NCBI RefSeq assembly: GCF_016865525.2
Contig: NZ_CP075169.1
Coordinates: 5,580,337 to 5,644,336 of the forward strand
From: Sodalis ligni
Lineage (GTDB): Bacteria; Pseudomonadota; Gammaproteobacteria; Enterobacterales; Enterobacteriaceae
Reading direction: 5' to 3'
Length of the DNA: 64,000 nucleotides
Part shown: one piece after another, positions 1-10,930 of the stretch
How positions within the stretch are numbered: the first letter of the stretch is position 1
Layout of the letters: each line of letters starts with the position of its first letter
The notes under the pieces: generated by a model
What the model saw: the letters and a program-made list of their open reading frames with translations, nothing else
Database searches by the model: none
What the model was told of the DNA's origin: nothing
Position numbers and translations under genes: made by a program

Positions 1-3000
1 TGGTGAGCAGTCCTGCATCTCTGTGGCCAGCATGTCCGCCAACGTCGAGAATATCTGCGCTTTATCATGGTTGGGATTGCAAGCCAGCAAGGCGGCGCGC
101 TGCTGTTGCCAGCGGGCGTCGTCCCCCAGCCCCAGATAAGCCAGGGCGCTGACGAACAGGCAATGTTGCTGATGGTTTTGCTGCGGATCGCTATCCAGCA
201 CCACCAGGTCGGGAAGAGACACGGCAAAAAAATCCGTTTCTACCGGCCGGCTGATGGCCGCCGCCGACCAGTCCCGCATCCGGCTGAAAATGTCCCGCGC
301 CTGTCGCCGTTGCCCCAGACGCATCAGCGCCGCGCCCTGGTAGAACAGATAGTCCACCGGCTGGTCGTTGTAATAACGGCTCTCATTCATGTCACCGCTG
401 CCTTGGGCCGCGCGCTGAAAGTATTCCCGGGCCTGCCGGCTGTCCCCTGACCGGGTAGCGCAGACCCCCTGCCAGAAGGCGATGTCATTATCGGTCTGCC
501 CCACCAGCCGGCCTTCCCCCAGGTTCGGCGGATAATGCAGCGCCGCATCCAGGCTCGCCATGGCGGCCTGGGGCCGCCCGTCCGCCAGCAGGGCATGGGC
601 TTGGCGCAGCTGCGTTATCACATACTGGGCGGTGACTTTGCCCTCGCCTCCTTCCCAAGGGTGGAAGGCATGGGTATGCAACAGCTCCTGCGCTTTTTCC
701 GGCTGCCCCAGCTGATTGTATAAACTCAGCAGCTCGGCAATGAGATCGTCGCGTTTTAGCGCCACCGGCAGATGCGCCGACAGCAACCTCAGCCGTTCGG
801 CAGGTTGAACGCCACAGAGCTTGCGCAGGTGATCCCATTCAAACAAAAGCCGCGCATCCAGGGGCGCCAAGGTGAAGGCCTGTTGCAAACAGTGCTCGGC
901 CTGCGCCCGGTCATGCCGCTTATTGAAATAAAACACCGCCAGATCGCGCCAGGCGCCGGCAAATGATGGCTCCAGCTCAAGGCAGCGCCGCCAGCAGGCT
1001 ACCGCCCGTTCGTAGCTGCGTTTGCTGTAATGAAAGCAGCCCAACAGATAGCAGGCGAAATAACACTCCGGCACCTGTTCCAGCATGGCCGCTTCCGCCA
1101 GCTGGTTGGGAAACCGCACCCATTGGCCGAAGTTATCCCGCGCCTGCCCGAGCAACGCCAGATACTGTTCATGGGGAATACTGTCCTTCAGCAGCACGGC
1201 GCGGAGATAAACCGGCAGGGTTTCCCGACTGTCCAGCAGATCAAGCGCCGCCAGGGCTTCTTGGCGCAGGCCGAACGACAACAGGGTATTGGCGATGGTC
1301 AGGGCGTTAATGCCCCGGCCGCCGGTGACCCGCCGCAGTTCGTCCAGGGATTCCGGCCGATTATCAAACAGGTAGCGCAAGGCAAACAGGACATAATGCA
1401 GCGGATAGGTCTGCAATTGCCCATCGATATAATCCAGGCTTTCCGCCAGGCGGCCGCTGCGCTGCAGCATTGCCGCCCGCAGGGACAGCAGTCCGTAATG
1501 GGCGCCGTTGCTCAGCAAGCCCTGATCGGCGAAGTCCAGCGCCTGCCGCCATAATCCCCGCTGGGCGGCGATACGTCCCAGGCCGAAAAATCCTCCCTCT
1601 TTGCCGTTACCGCTCCAGGTTGCCCGGTAAAAATCCTCATAGGCGTCGTCCCATTGCTCCAAACGCTCATGGGCGCAGGCGCGGATCAGACTGGCGCCGC
1701 CGTCCAGGGGATTTTTGTTCAGCCGGTGTGCCCGGACCAGCGCCATATCGGCATAGTCAATGGCCCGCCGGTACTCGGCGCGGTTGTACTCTTTCACCGC
1801 CAGCGCCAGGTTGCAGCGATAATCGCCGGCATCCAGCGCGAGGCCGCGCTGATAATAGTCGTCAGCCCCCTGGCCGGCATGGTTGTATTGATCAAGATGC
1901 TGACCGATAAACCAGGCTTCATCGGCGCTGTTGATCTCGGCGGCGGGACGCGGCGGCGTGGCGGGGGACGGCAGCGGCGCGTCCGTGGCTTGATGTTCCA
2001 GATAATCGAGCACGATATTGCCCTGGTTATCCGTTAGCCGAATGGACAGCCGGCCGGGGAAATCCCCCGCCAGATCCTGTTTCAACGCCTGGGCGGGGGT
2101 GAGATTCACGCCGGTCTCGAACAGCGGCGCCGACTGCCCATCGCTATGGATCGCCAGCCGATAATCATGCAGCGTGGTCACGGCGTACAGGCCCCAGGTC
2201 AGTCCGGTTGCGGTGCGTTCCAGCTTCAGGGCGGCGTCGGTACTGGCGTTTTGCACCATGCCCAGCGTGTTGTAGGGGAGGAAATTCTGCACAAAACGTT
2301 TCTCTTCCCCGGCATCCAGCCAGGTGAAATCAGGCTGGTTATCGGTGTACACACCGGTCATCAGCTCGATATAAGGACCGTTGGCGTCGGTGAGGTTGCA
2401 GTCCCAGGCGCGGCCGAACTCGCAGTTGCCCCAGGTCCACTGCTTTTTGCCGGGGGAAACGTGATGATCGGCGATATGCAGCAATCCCCCCTGCTCGTTA
2501 TGGCTGTAGGCGCCGACAAAATCGTAATCCGACTTGTAGGCCATATAGGAAGTGGGCACCGGAATGTTCTTATAACGGGAGATGTCCACCCCGGCGGAGT
2601 AGTCCACTTTATAATAAGTGCCGGTAGCGATAGGGAAGGTGGAAACATCCCGCTTGCCGTGATCGAAAACCGCCGTGACGTCCGGAGGGAAGACGCTTTG
2701 ATGATCGTCGCCCCCTTTTACCGCCGGGTTAGCCCACCACAAGAACGGCCGCGGCGTATCGTTGCCGTTAAAGATGCGCGCGGAAATTTCAATCAGCGCC
2801 CGGTCCGGATAGAGGGTAAAGCCGGTCATCACCTGCAGGCCGCGCATGGGTTCGATTTCTCCCAGCCAAACCGTACAGGCGCCGTCTTCACCGGTTTGCA
2901 GCCGGTAATCCACCGGCATATACGTGGTGGGGCGGTGATGCTGCGGCCAGTTGAACTCGATGCCACCGGAAATCCAGGGCCCGAGCAGTCCCACCAGCGC

Positions 3001-3306
3001 CGGCTTGATGACCTCGTTGTGATAGATAAAATCACGCTGCCTGATTTTGTCATAGGCCCGCTGGATACGCCCTCCCAGCTCAGGCAGCAGCATGACCCGC
3101 AGGTAATCATTTTCCAGCCAGAGCGCCTGATACTCCCGCGGAGATTTCTCTCCGGTCAGGGTATCAATCACGCCATAGGGATACACCGCGCCGGACGATC
3201 CCTGGTAGACCCGATGCTCCAGAAACATCGGATGGGTATCCTGTTCACCGGTCCGGTAGGTGGGAATCGAGACGCTTTCCTGCCACACCTTCACTGCACC
3301 TGCCAT
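1..3306 (-). CDS. DUF5107 domain protein with C-terminal TPR-like repeats (partial, 3' end outside window)
   Basis: The frame is open from an ATG at 3306 to base 1 (1102 codons, no stop), so the C-terminus lies outside the window. The first ~380 residues look like a DUF5107 domain: early RVYQGSSGAVYPYGV, then ELGGRIQRAYD and ISGGIEFNWPQHH, resembling the galactose-mutarotase-like beta-sandwich fold of carbohydrate-active proteins. The rest is helical and rich in Ala, Leu, Tyr and Trp, with the spacing of tetratricopeptide repeats. No signal peptide is visible, so it is probably cytoplasmic. An AGGCGG ribosome-binding site precedes the ATG. It is divergent from a ROK-family regulator across 111 bp, which suggests a sugar-responsive gene under that regulator. 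The biochemical role of this family is not known to me. Confidence 0.85.
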   Translation of the reverse strand, partial: MAGAVKVWQESVSIPTYRTGEQDTHPMFLEHRVYQGSSGAVYPYGVIDTLTGEKSPREYQALWLENDYLRVMLLPELGGRIQRAYDKIRQRDFIYHNEVIKPALVGLLGPWISGGIEFNWPQHHRPTTYMPVDYRLQTGEDGACTVWLGEIEPMRGLQVMTGFTLYPDRALIEISARIFNGNDTPRPFLWWANPAVKGGDDHQSVFPPDVTAVFDHGKRDVSTFPIATGTYYKVDYSAGVDISRYKNIPVPTSYMAYKSDYDFVGAYSHNEQGGLLHIADHHVSPGKKQWTWGNCEFGRAWDCNLTDANGPYIELMTGVYTDNQPDFTWLDAGEEKRFVQNFLPYNTLGMVQNASTDAALKLERTATGLTWGLYAVTTLHDYRLAIHSDGQSAPLFETGVNLTPAQALKQDLAGDFPGRLSIRLTDNQGNIVLDYLEHQATDAPLPSPATPPRPAAEINSADEAWFIGQHLDQYNHAGQGADDYYQRGLALDAGDYRCNLALAVKEYNRAEYRRAIDYADMALVRAHRLNKNPLDGGASLIRACAHERLEQWDDAYEDFYRATWSGNGKEGGFFGLGRIAAQRGLWRQALDFADQGLLSNGAHYGLLSLRAAMLQRSGRLAESLDYIDGQLQTYPLHYVLFALRYLFDNRPESLDELRRVTGGRGINALTIANTLLSFGLRQEALAALDLLDSRETLPVYLRAVLLKDSIPHEQYLALLGQARDNFGQWVRFPNQLAEAAMLEQVPECYFACYLLGCFHYSKRSYERAVACWRRCLELEPSFAGAWRDLAVFYFNKRHDRAQAEHCLQQAFTLAPLDARLLFEWDHLRKLCGVQPAERLRLLSAHLPVALKRDDLIAELLSLYNQLGQPEKAQELLHTHAFHPWEGGEGKVTAQYVITQLRQAHALLADGRPQAAMASLDAALHYPPNLGEGRLVGQTDNDIAFWQGVCATRSGDSRQAREYFQRAAQGSGDMNESRYYNDQPVDYLFYQGAALMRLGQRRQARDIFSRMRDWSAAAISRPVETDFFAVSLPDLVVLDSDPQQNHQQHCLFVSALAYLGLGDDARWQQQRAALLACNPNHDKAQIFSTLADMLATEMQDCSP

Positions 3307-3379
3307 ATCCGCCTCACTCAATCTTTTGATTAAACATTCCAGTGGAGGCAGTATAGAGGACAATATCTGGCCTATATCT

Positions 3380-3391
3380 GTGAAGCTTCAC
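3380..3391. promoter_or_regulatory. 12-bp perfect palindrome, candidate operator of the ROK regulator
   Basis: GTGAAGCTTCAC is a perfect palindrome between the divergent DUF5107/TPR gene and the ROK regulator gene. Its position fits an autoregulatory operator controlling both promoters. Assignment to the ROK protein is inference. Confidence 0.4.
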
Positions 3392-3417
3392 GCTATACAG
3401 TTAAGTGAGTTTAGTGA

Positions 3418-4638
3418 ATGAGCCTGTTCGGTATTAACAACCAGTTTATGCGCAGCCATAATAAGTCGGTGATAATCAGCCATTTATACCGCGAGAAAAC
3501 CGCCAGTAAATCGTCCCTGGCCCGCCTGAGCCAGTTGAGCATCCCGGCGGTGAGCAATATCCTCGACGAACTGTTGGCTGAGGGCTACCTGAACCGGTCA
3601 GCGGTGAATTTACATACGCGGGGCAATAACAGCGGCAGTTATCAGATAGCGACACGGGGGAATATCCTGTGTTTGAATATTTCGCCGTTTCTGATTGAAA
3701 GCGTGCTGACGGACGGGCTGGTCCGCCCGCTGCAGCCCCTGCAACGCCTGAAAACAGAGATCATGACTCCGCAACAGCTGCAGCAGGAAATTGAACGGCA
3801 GTACCACTCTTACCGGCAATACGATCCCCAGACCCCGCTGCGTATCGCGCTGTCGGTACACGGCCAGGTCAATCCCCGTACCGGCGTTTCCGAGAGAATG
3901 CCCCAGGCGGTGTGGCATGAACCCGTTGAGCTGCGCTATCTGCTGGAAGAAAAACTCGGCACCAGGCTGCTGCTGGACAATGATTGCGTCATGCTGGCGC
4001 TGGCGGAAAAGTGGCAAAATCCCGCCAGCGCCAATGATTTTTGCGTTATCAATGTCGATTACGGTATCGGTTCGTCATTTGTTATCGACCGGGAAATCTA
4101 TCGCGGCAACCTGTTCGGCAGCGGTCAGATAGGCCATACGATTATCGATCCCGACGGCGCGGCCTGCCCCTGCGGGCGCTATGGCTGCCTGGAAACCATC
4201 GCTTCGCTTTCGTCGCTGAAAAAACGCGCCCGCATGCAGTTGAAAATGACCCCCGACAGCGGCCTGGAAAACACCCCTATCGACACCGCCTGGTTGATCA
4301 GTGAATATCACGGCGGCAACCCCGAGATACGCCTGATGGTGAATAATGCCGCACGGGCCGTCGGCCTGAGCCTGTATAATTTCCTGAATGTGTTGAATAT
4401 CAATCATATCTATCTTTACGGCCGCAGCTGTAAATTCGGCGCCGATTGGCTGAATATCATCCATGAACAGACCCATTACAATCCCTTCGACGGCGGCAAC
4501 ACTACGCGTGAAAACGCCACGCAAATCGTCGTGGGCGGCCTGACCCGGCAGCAGCAGGTGATGGGCATCGGCTTTCTGTACGCCGAGGATATTTTGAAAA
4601 ACGGGCTGTTTCAAAAAGCGGAGGCAGCGGCGAAATAA
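3418..4638 (+). CDS. ROK family transcriptional regulator (NagC/Mlc/XylR type)
   Basis: A 406-residue protein. Residues ~12-75 form a winged helix-turn-helix (SLARLSQLSIPAVSNILDEL). Residues ~85-400 are a ROK/actin-like sugar-binding domain with a DYGIGSSFVI phosphate-type loop. The zinc-binding signature HTIIDPDGAACPCGRYGCLE is complete (His plus three Cys), as in NagC and Mlc. ROK repressors bind a free or phosphorylated sugar and release DNA. The only obvious partner is the divergent DUF5107/TPR gene. The inducer cannot be named from sequence. Confidence 0.9.
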   Translation: MSLFGINNQFMRSHNKSVIISHLYREKTASKSSLARLSQLSIPAVSNILDELLAEGYLNRSAVNLHTRGNNSGSYQIATRGNILCLNISPFLIESVLTDGLVRPLQPLQRLKTEIMTPQQLQQEIERQYHSYRQYDPQTPLRIALSVHGQVNPRTGVSERMPQAVWHEPVELRYLLEEKLGTRLLLDNDCVMLALAEKWQNPASANDFCVINVDYGIGSSFVIDREIYRGNLFGSGQIGHTIIDPDGAACPCGRYGCLETIASLSSLKKRARMQLKMTPDSGLENTPIDTAWLISEYHGGNPEIRLMVNNAARAVGLSLYNFLNVLNINHIYLYGRSCKFGADWLNIIHEQTHYNPFDGGNTTRENATQIVVGGLTRQQQVMGIGFLYAEDILKNGLFQKAEAAAK

Positions 4639-5042
4639 GCAGCCCCGCTATCACCATAGCTCGAGGTAGGCCTGTTAAAGGGAGAGCGTGCCGGATGGGG
4701 TCGAATTGGCGCAAGCCAACCGAGTAGCCATCTTCCAAGTCAACAACGTTGGCAAGGTTGCACACAATACTTTTCATCCTGGGCGAGCACTTGTGCAGTC
4801 TTCCAAGCTCAACCGGGGCCCGGGCGGGACAGGATGCCAACCAGGGTGCTATGCCGGACAAGGCGCAGCACAGGCCCACGTCCATCGAGCGTGCAACGAA
4901 TGTGTTAAAGGGAGACCGCGCCAATGTGGTCGAATCGGGCGTGGTTTTCCCGCCCGACCGAGCGCCGCATGGCACGGTAGGCCCGACGACACCGATCGTG
5001 CAACGAACCTGTTGACGCCACCCCAGTCAGTGCTTACTCACC
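4639..5042. repeat. Intergenic region with dispersed repeat family A (two copies)
   Basis: This 404-bp stretch between convergent genes holds one full repeat, roughly 4903-4985, and one partial copy at 4673-4710. Each begins TGTTAAAGGGAGA followed within ~15 bases by GGTCGAAT. The full copy contains a GGGCG...CGCCC inverted repeat and ends in GCATGGCACGGTAGGCCCG. The same unit recurs at 24087-24170 and 24195-24210. No credible gene: the ORFs here run through repeat sequence. Confidence 0.7.
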
Positions 5043-5336
5043 TTACTCCGGCAGCAATCCGACAAACGTCGTTTTTTTACGCGGGCCCGTCATCAGCGGC
5101 TCCAGCTGTTCCACGCAGCGTAAATAATGCGGGGTCTTTTTATGCGCCGCCACCGCCTGCTCGTCTTTATACGCTTCATAGATATAAAAACGGTTCGGCA
5201 ACTGCTCGTCCCGCAACACATCAAAACGCAAATTGCCCGGCTCCCGAATAGAGCCCACATGGTTCTGCCGGAACACCGCCAGAAACTCCTCCACCCGGTC
5301 CGGCTTGACATTGATTTCCACCAGCGTCACATGCAT
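5043..5336 (-). CDS. lsrG: (4S)-4-hydroxy-5-phosphonooxypentane-2,3-dione isomerase LsrG
   Basis: 97 residues, against 96 for E. coli LsrG, and nearly collinear with it as I recall the sequence: [20 protein letters not shown] at the N-terminus and LMTGPRKK near the end. It is a dimeric alpha+beta barrel of the antibiotic biosynthesis monooxygenase (ABM) fold. It isomerises phospho-AI-2 before LsrF cleaves it, in the cytoplasm. Last gene of lsrACDBFG, 20 bp after lsrF. No frameshift. Confidence 0.97.
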   Translation of the reverse strand: MHVTLVEINVKPDRVEEFLAVFRQNHVGSIREPGNLRFDVLRDEQLPNRFYIYEAYKDEQAVAAHKKTPHYLRCVEQLEPLMTGPRKKTTFVGLLPE

Positions 5337-5356
5337 TTCGTTCCCCTCCCGGACCG

Positions 5357-6238
5357 TCAGGCCGAATGTTGTTCGCTCAAAAACAGCTGATAGGCCCGCT
5401 CGGCGTTTTCACCCTCATGCACCACTGCCCGCACCGCTTTCAACATGGCCACCGGCGCGGCGGACTGAAATATATTGCGCCCCATATCCACCCCGGAGGC
5501 GCCCTGATCGATGGCGCGGTAACACATCTCCAGCGCATCCCGCTCCGGCAGCTTTTTACCGCCGGCGATAACAATCGGCACCGGACACCCCGCCGCCACC
5601 CGCTCGAAGCCGCTGTCGGTGTAGTAGGTTTTGATGATTTGCGCGCCGATCTCGGCGGCGATGCGCGTCGCCAGCGAGAAATAGCGCTGGTCGCGCGCCA
5701 TGTCCTTCCCCACCCCGGTCACCGCCATGGTGGGCATACCATAACGGGTGCCCTGATCCACCAACTGGATGATGTTTTTGATGGAATGGTGCTCGTATTC
5801 GCTGCCGATATAGACCTGGGCCGCCATGGCCGCCACGTTCAATCGCAGTGCGTCCTCAATGCATACCGCCACCGCCTCGTTGGACAGCTCGCCGAGAATG
5901 GAATTGGCGCCGGAAGCCCGCAGCACCACCGGTTTGTTCACCGCCGGCGAGACGACGCTGCGCAAAATGCCCCGTGTGCACATCAAAACATCGGTATGGG
6001 GAAACAGGGGCGCGATATGCAAATCGATCCGCTCCAGCCCGGTAGTGGGGCCCTGGAAATACCCGTGATCGAACGCCAGCATCACCGTATGGCCGGATGC
6101 CGGATTGAAAATACGCGCAAGCCTGGCCTGCATCCCCCAATCCAGCGCCCCGCTTCCTTTGAGGAAGAACGGCGAAATCTGCTGCGCCACGCCGATGCCG
6201 AAGTCTTTCCCGTCTTTGATATCATCCAAATCAGCCAT
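5357..6238 (-). CDS. lsrF: 3-hydroxy-5-phosphonooxypentane-2,4-dione thiolase LsrF
   Basis: 293 residues with a class I aldolase-type TIM barrel. [10 protein letters not shown] (55-64) and [13 protein letters not shown] (107-119) match LsrF as I recall it. The catalytic lysine is K203 in [10 protein letters not shown], the position known in E. coli LsrF. LsrF transfers an acetyl group from the phosphorylated AI-2 product to CoA, giving acetyl-CoA and dihydroxyacetone phosphate. It lies between lsrB and lsrG on the minus strand. The gene is intact. Confidence 0.97.
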   Translation of the reverse strand: MADLDDIKDGKDFGIGVAQQISPFFLKGSGALDWGMQARLARIFNPASGHTVMLAFDHGYFQGPTTGLERIDLHIAPLFPHTDVLMCTRGILRSVVSPAVNKPVVLRASGANSILGELSNEAVAVCIEDALRLNVAAMAAQVYIGSEYEHHSIKNIIQLVDQGTRYGMPTMAVTGVGKDMARDQRYFSLATRIAAEIGAQIIKTYYTDSGFERVAAGCPVPIVIAGGKKLPERDALEMCYRAIDQGASGVDMGRNIFQSAAPVAMLKAVRAVVHEGENAERAYQLFLSEQHSA

Positions 6239-6261
6239 GGTATCGGCCTCCTGAGTACCGA

Positions 6262-7287
6262 TTAAAAGTCGTATTTACCGATATTGTCCTTATCGAATTG
6301 CACCCGCTGCGGCAGCAGCACGATGCCGTTGTTTTTCCCTTCGTATTGATAGCCCTGCACGCTGTTGGGGGAGACCTCAACCTGGCCCACCTGGGGAATG
6401 GTGAGCTTATCTCCCACCTTCAGGTCGCCTTTTTGCAGCATTTCATGGGCGACATACACGGCGATTTTGCCCTGCTGCACCACATCCCACAGGCCGAAGG
6501 TTTTCACCGTGCCCCGCTCCACATAAGGACGCATCACGTTCGGCGTGCTGAACCCCACAATAACCACATCGTGACGGCCGAGGTTTTCCGCGGCCTGGGC
6601 GGCGGCGGGCAGCGCGTTGGCATCCGGGGCGATAATCGCGTCCAAATCACCGTAGGCCTTCAAAATGCCTTCGGCGGTTTGCAGGGACTTGGTGGCGTCG
6701 TTGTAACCGAACTGAGTGGTGACAATGGTCCAGCCGGGATGTTCGGCGGCGATTTTAGCCTTGGCCTCTTTTACCCACTGATTCTGATCGGTCACGGTGG
6801 GGCTGGAGTAAAAGAACGCCACCTTGGCCTGGGGCTTGGAAATCTGTTTGGCCGCCATATCCACCAGCAGCGTCCCCAACTGGGCCGGCGTGCCCTGATC
6901 GATATAGATTGAACGGCATTCCGGCTTGGTATCGGAATCCCAGGTCAGCACTTTCACGCCGCGCTGCATGGCGCGCTTCAGCGCCGGGCACAGGCCGTCC
7001 GGCGACACCGCCGACACGATGATGGCGTTATAGCCCTGGTTAACGAAGTTGTTGATAAGCTGGACCTGGCCGGAGACGCTGGGCTCGGTGGGGCCGTCAT
7101 AGGTAACGTCCACCCCCAGTTCCTTACCCGCCGCCAGGGCGCCGTTGCCGCCGCTGGTGAAAAAGCCCACCCCTACCAGCTTGGGTATAAACGCAATTCT
7201 TTCTGCGGCCTGAGCCCCGGCAAGACTGGCCGATGCCAGGCCGAGCGCCGCCGCCAATATCACTTTGCGCCAGATTTTATGAGCCAT
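6262..7287 (-). CDS. lsrB: AI-2 periplasmic binding protein LsrB
   Basis: 341 residues from the ATG at 7287. The open frame continues further upstream, but the ATG is preceded by a GGAGA site and starts a normal Sec signal peptide (cleavage near AQA-AERIAF), so I chose it. The mature protein begins [20 protein letters not shown] and contains [20 protein letters not shown], very close to E. coli LsrB. It binds the R-THMF form of autoinducer-2 and delivers it to LsrACD. The gene is intact, although its ATPase and one permease gene are frameshifted. Confidence 0.97.
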   Translation of the reverse strand: MAHKIWRKVILAAALGLASASLAGAQAAERIAFIPKLVGVGFFTSGGNGALAAGKELGVDVTYDGPTEPSVSGQVQLINNFVNQGYNAIIVSAVSPDGLCPALKRAMQRGVKVLTWDSDTKPECRSIYIDQGTPAQLGTLLVDMAAKQISKPQAKVAFFYSSPTVTDQNQWVKEAKAKIAAEHPGWTIVTTQFGYNDATKSLQTAEGILKAYGDLDAIIAPDANALPAAAQAAENLGRHDVVIVGFSTPNVMRPYVERGTVKTFGLWDVVQQGKIAVYVAHEMLQKGDLKVGDKLTIPQVGQVEVSPNSVQGYQYEGKNNGIVLLPQRVQFDKDNIGKYDF

Positions 7288-7316
7288 GTTGGTTCTCCAT
7301 CGGTCATGGGAAGGGT

Positions 7317-8318
7317 TCAGGAAGAAACCCGCGGGCGCAGCCGGCGGGCCAGTAGACGCGTTATTGCTTCGCGATGCAGGCTGGCGGAACGACCTAGCAC
7401 TACCAAAATCAACAATGCGCCGGATAACGCACTGGAAACCTGGCTGGCGACGCCGGCCATTTGCAGGCCCTGCTGCAGGAACCCCACCAGCAGCGTGGCC
7501 AGGGCGGTACCGAGGATCGAGCCCGATCCGCCATAGATGTTCGCCCCGCCCAGCACCGCGGCGGTGATGGCCGGCATCAACAGCGCGCCGCCGAGATCGG
7601 AACGGGCGGAGCCGAAATAGGACACCATCAGTACGGCGGCCACGGCGGACCCCAGGCCGGTCAGCCCATACACCGCGCACAGGGTAGAGCCCACCGGTAC
7701 CGCGCTATAGCGGGCCACCCTCGGATTCTGGCCGATGACAAACACCTGCCTGCCCAGGCGGGTGCGATGCATCAGCAGCCAGAAAACCAGCAGCGTAAGC
7801 ACAAAGAGGGATAACGGCATCGGCAGCCCCAGCACCGTCATATTGGCGAAATCAGTGAATGCCGAGGGGAAACCGCCGATACCCTCATAGCCGGTGGCTC
7901 CCACCAGCCCCGACAGCAGCAGCGCGCTGCCGCCGTATAAATACAGCGTGCCCAAGGTGATAACCAGCGGATTGACCCCGGTATACAGGATAAGTCCCGC
8001 ATTGAGCAGCCCACAGGCCAGGCCCAGCAGCAGGGTGAGCGGAACCGCCAGGGCCAGGGGCAGGCCGCTTTGGTACAGCACGCCCAGCGCAATGGCGCAC
8101 AGTCCGACGGTAGAGGCGAAAGAGATATCGATACCGCCGCTGACAATCACCATGGTCAGCGGCAGGGCGACAATGCCGATCGTGATAAAATCGCTGGTAC
8201 TGAACAGCAGCATATTCACATCCAGCATGCGCGGATTCACGGCGCCGAACAGCAGGATTTCCGCCAGCAGCAGGGCCACCAGCGCGCCTTCCCAGCCGTG
8301 CTCTTTCAGTCTGTTCAT
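7317..8318 (-). CDS. lsrD: AI-2 ABC transporter permease LsrD
   Basis: 333 residues (E. coli 330) with about eight to ten hydrophobic helices and the [15 protein letters not shown] segment of RbsC/LsrC/LsrD-type permeases. The start overlaps the lsrC stop (TGATG), showing translational coupling. It forms the inner-membrane channel with LsrC for AI-2 import. No internal stop or frameshift. Confidence 0.95.
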   Translation of the reverse strand: MNRLKEHGWEGALVALLLAEILLFGAVNPRMLDVNMLLFSTSDFITIGIVALPLTMVIVSGGIDISFASTVGLCAIALGVLYQSGLPLALAVPLTLLLGLACGLLNAGLILYTGVNPLVITLGTLYLYGGSALLLSGLVGATGYEGIGGFPSAFTDFANMTVLGLPMPLSLFVLTLLVFWLLMHRTRLGRQVFVIGQNPRVARYSAVPVGSTLCAVYGLTGLGSAVAAVLMVSYFGSARSDLGGALLMPAITAAVLGGANIYGGSGSILGTALATLLVGFLQQGLQMAGVASQVSSALSGALLILVVLGRSASLHREAITRLLARRLRPRVSS

Positions 8319-9387
8319 CAGGCCACCCCGCCCTTTTTATCGGCGGCGATGGCCGTGCGTCTGGCTCCGCCTGACCGGCGTTTGCGGCCTTTTGGCTTCG
8401 TCGTCGAAGGGTCGGGCATAAAACGGGCATACTTCTGGTGCCGACGGCTCAGTTCCAGCGCCCGCCGCAGGCGGCCGTCGAAAATCAGCACGCCCAGCAG
8501 CACCAGGCCGGCGATAAAATCGTTCCACCAGGCGGGCAAGCGCAGCAATACCAGCACGCTGTCGATTTGGGTGAGGAAATAGGCTCCCAGAATGGCCCCG
8601 GCCACCGTGCCGGTCCCCCCCAGCAGGCTTACCCCGCCCAACACGCAGGCGGCAATGGCTTTCATCTCCAGTCCGCTGCCGGTCTGGTGGGGCAGAAGCC
8701 GATTTGCGCGGCGAAGACGATACCCGCCAGCGCCGCCATCAGGCCGTTGACGGCAAAGGCCGCCATGCGAACGGTATCCACCGGCACGCCGAGCTGGCGC
8801 GCGCCGGGCAGGTTATCCCCCACCGCATAGAAGCTGCGGCCGAACGAGGTACGGCGGCATAACCAGAACAGGGCGGCAAAAAGCACAATGATCACGTAGC
8901 CGAAGGGGGAAATGCCGAACCAGAGCGGGTTTGACAGGGCTTTCAGGCCGGCGGGCAGATTTTCGATCCATTTGCCGCCGGTAAGCAGCAGCATCAGACC
9001 GCGATATAAGCCCAGCGTGCCGAGGGTGGCGACAATGGCCGGAATTCGGCACCAGGCCACCAATATGCCGTTGAACATCCCTGCCCCTACGCCCGTAAGC
9101 AGGGTCAGCAGAAGCGCGGACGTCAATCCGAAACCGTGGTTTAACATCAGGCCCAGCGCCACCGCGCAAAGGCCGGTTATGGATCCCACCGAGACATCGA
9201 TGTTGCGCGTCAGCATCACCAGGGTGGCGCCCATGGCCAGTAGTATCAAGATATGCGCGCTGCTGAAAATCATCAGCAATGTCTGCATACCGATATAGTT
9301 GCGATCCAGCGCCCCCAGCAGCACAAACAGGGCCACAATCGCCAGCAGCGCCGTGAGTTCGCGATTATTTTGCAGCAATTTAAGCAT
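8318..9387 (-). pseudogene. lsrC: AI-2 ABC transporter permease LsrC, frameshifted
   Basis: Two adjoining frames together give one LsrC. The N-terminal part (9387-8662) starts [20 protein letters not shown] and ends in a frame-shifted tail after AAQIGF. The C-terminal part continues as [20 protein letters not shown] to RRHQKYARF near 8420. One missing base just after the ATC GGC TT codons (near 8696-8700) explains the shift. The rest matches E. coli LsrC (342 aa) closely, with a longer basic tail. It overlaps the end of lsrA by 8 bp. Either the gene is inactive or a base was lost in sequencing. Confidence 0.9.
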
Positions 9388-10913
9388 CGGCGGACTCCTC
9401 GGCGCCGGAACCGAAGGCCATGAGCATCATGTGCTCCACCGTGGCGGCCTCCCCCTGCATCGGCGGGCTCAATTCCCCCTGGTGCATGACGAAAACCCGA
9501 TCCGCCAGCAGGGCTATCTCTTCCGGATCGGAAGAAATCAGCAGCACCGCCACGTTTTGCCCCACGATATCCCGCAGCAAACGGTAAATATCGGCGCGGG
9601 CCGACACATCCACGCCCCGGGTCGGCTCATCGATAATCAGCAGCCGCGGCTGCGCCTCCAGGCATTTTGCGATGAGCAGCTTCTGCTGATTGCCGCCGGA
9701 TAACGTACGCGCCGGCTGCCCGCCGTCAGCATATTTAATGCCCAACGCCCGTTGATACCGCGCCAGCACCGCCATTTCCCGTTTCGGATGCAGCCACCAG
9801 CGATGGCGTTCGGCGGCCAGGGCACCGGTATTCCAGTAGAGCGGCGCGTCAAGATAAAGGCCCGACGACTGGCGGTCCTCCGGCAAATAGACCAGGCCGG
9901 CCTCAAGCCGCTGGGATAACCCCAGCCCGCCGATATCCCGCCCTTCCAGCCGCAGTTGCCCGCCCCACAGCGGACGCAGGCCGTACAAGGTCTCAGCCAG
10001 CTCGGTGCGGCCGGCCCCACCACCCCGCCAGGCCGACGATTTCACCGGCATGTACGGTAAATGACACCTGGCGGAAGCCTTCGCCGCTCAAACGGTCCGC
10101 CTCCAGCACCAGCAGGCGCGGATCGGCGGTATGCCGCTGCCCGGGCAGCTCAAGCCACATTTTTTGCGCCGCGGATAGGCCGTCGCCGCCATTGATCGGC
10201 GCGATAGCCTGGACAAGCGTCTGGGTATCGAAATCGCCGATAGGACCGCTCAGGGACAGGACCCCGTCGCGCATCACGCTGACCCGGTGGGCCAGCGCAT
10301 AGACTTCGGGCAGTTTATGAGAGATAAAAATCACCCCGACGCCGCGGGCCAGCAGATCCCGCACCTGTTTGAACAGCCGCCGGGTTTCCGTCGGCGTCAG
10401 CGAGGCGGTGGGCTCGTCCAGAATCAGGATACGCGCGTCGCGCATCAGTCCGCGCAGGATCTCCACCAGTTGCCTGTCCGCCACTTCCAGCGTTCCGGCG
10501 GCTGCCTGCAGCGATAATTCACAGCCGAGACGTTCCAGCAATTGCTGCAATTTACCGACGTCCGCCTGCCGGCGCGGCAAACGAAACAGGATATTTTCCT
10601 TCACCGTCATATTGGGAAACAGCATGGGTTCCTGCGGCACCAGATAAATACCGTACTGATGGGCGCGGGCCGGGGTAAGACGCTCACAGGGCTGGTCATC
10701 AATGGATATTGAACCGCTGTCCGGCGACTCAACCCCGGCAATGATTTTCATCAACGTCGATTTTCCGGCCCCATTACCGCCGAGCAAGGCATGGACTTGC
10801 CCGGCCATCAATGTGAAGCTGATATCTTTCAATACCGTCACGCCTGCATACTGCTTGCAAACGTTCTGCACCTGCAGCAGCGGCGCCGGGGATAACGGGG
10901 GTCGTTGCGTCAT
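9380..10913 (-). pseudogene. lsrA: AI-2 ABC transporter ATP-binding protein LsrA, frameshifted
   Basis: The start is taken at the ATG at 10913 ([17 protein letters not shown]), as E. coli LsrA begins at the corresponding point; an AGAG precedes it. The protein has two ATPase halves. The first has Walker [13 protein letters not shown] and the Q-loop VPQEPMLF. The second has the ABC signature LSGGNQQK and Walker [13 protein letters not shown]. Near 10010-10030 the expected [13 protein letters not shown] reads [10 protein letters not shown] then stop. Two missing bases about 8 nt apart (a C, and one G of a G5 run) restore the frame. The rest of both halves is well conserved, so the lesion is recent or an artefact. 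Confidence 0.9.
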
Positions 10914-10930
10914 ATCGCTCTCTGCCGGAA

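Noticed and set aside
2146..3333. Plus-strand ORF of 395 codons opposite the DUF5107/TPR gene
   Set aside because: Antisense shadow of a well-supported gene; its composition is that of GC-rich antisense frames and it matches no family.
5366..6265. Plus-strand ORF of 299 codons opposite lsrF
   Set aside because: Antisense to a clearly conserved lsrF gene, with no start signal.
8662..8700. Programmed frameshifting in lsrC
   Set aside because: No slippery heptamer or clear downstream structure at the break; simple base loss is the better explanation.
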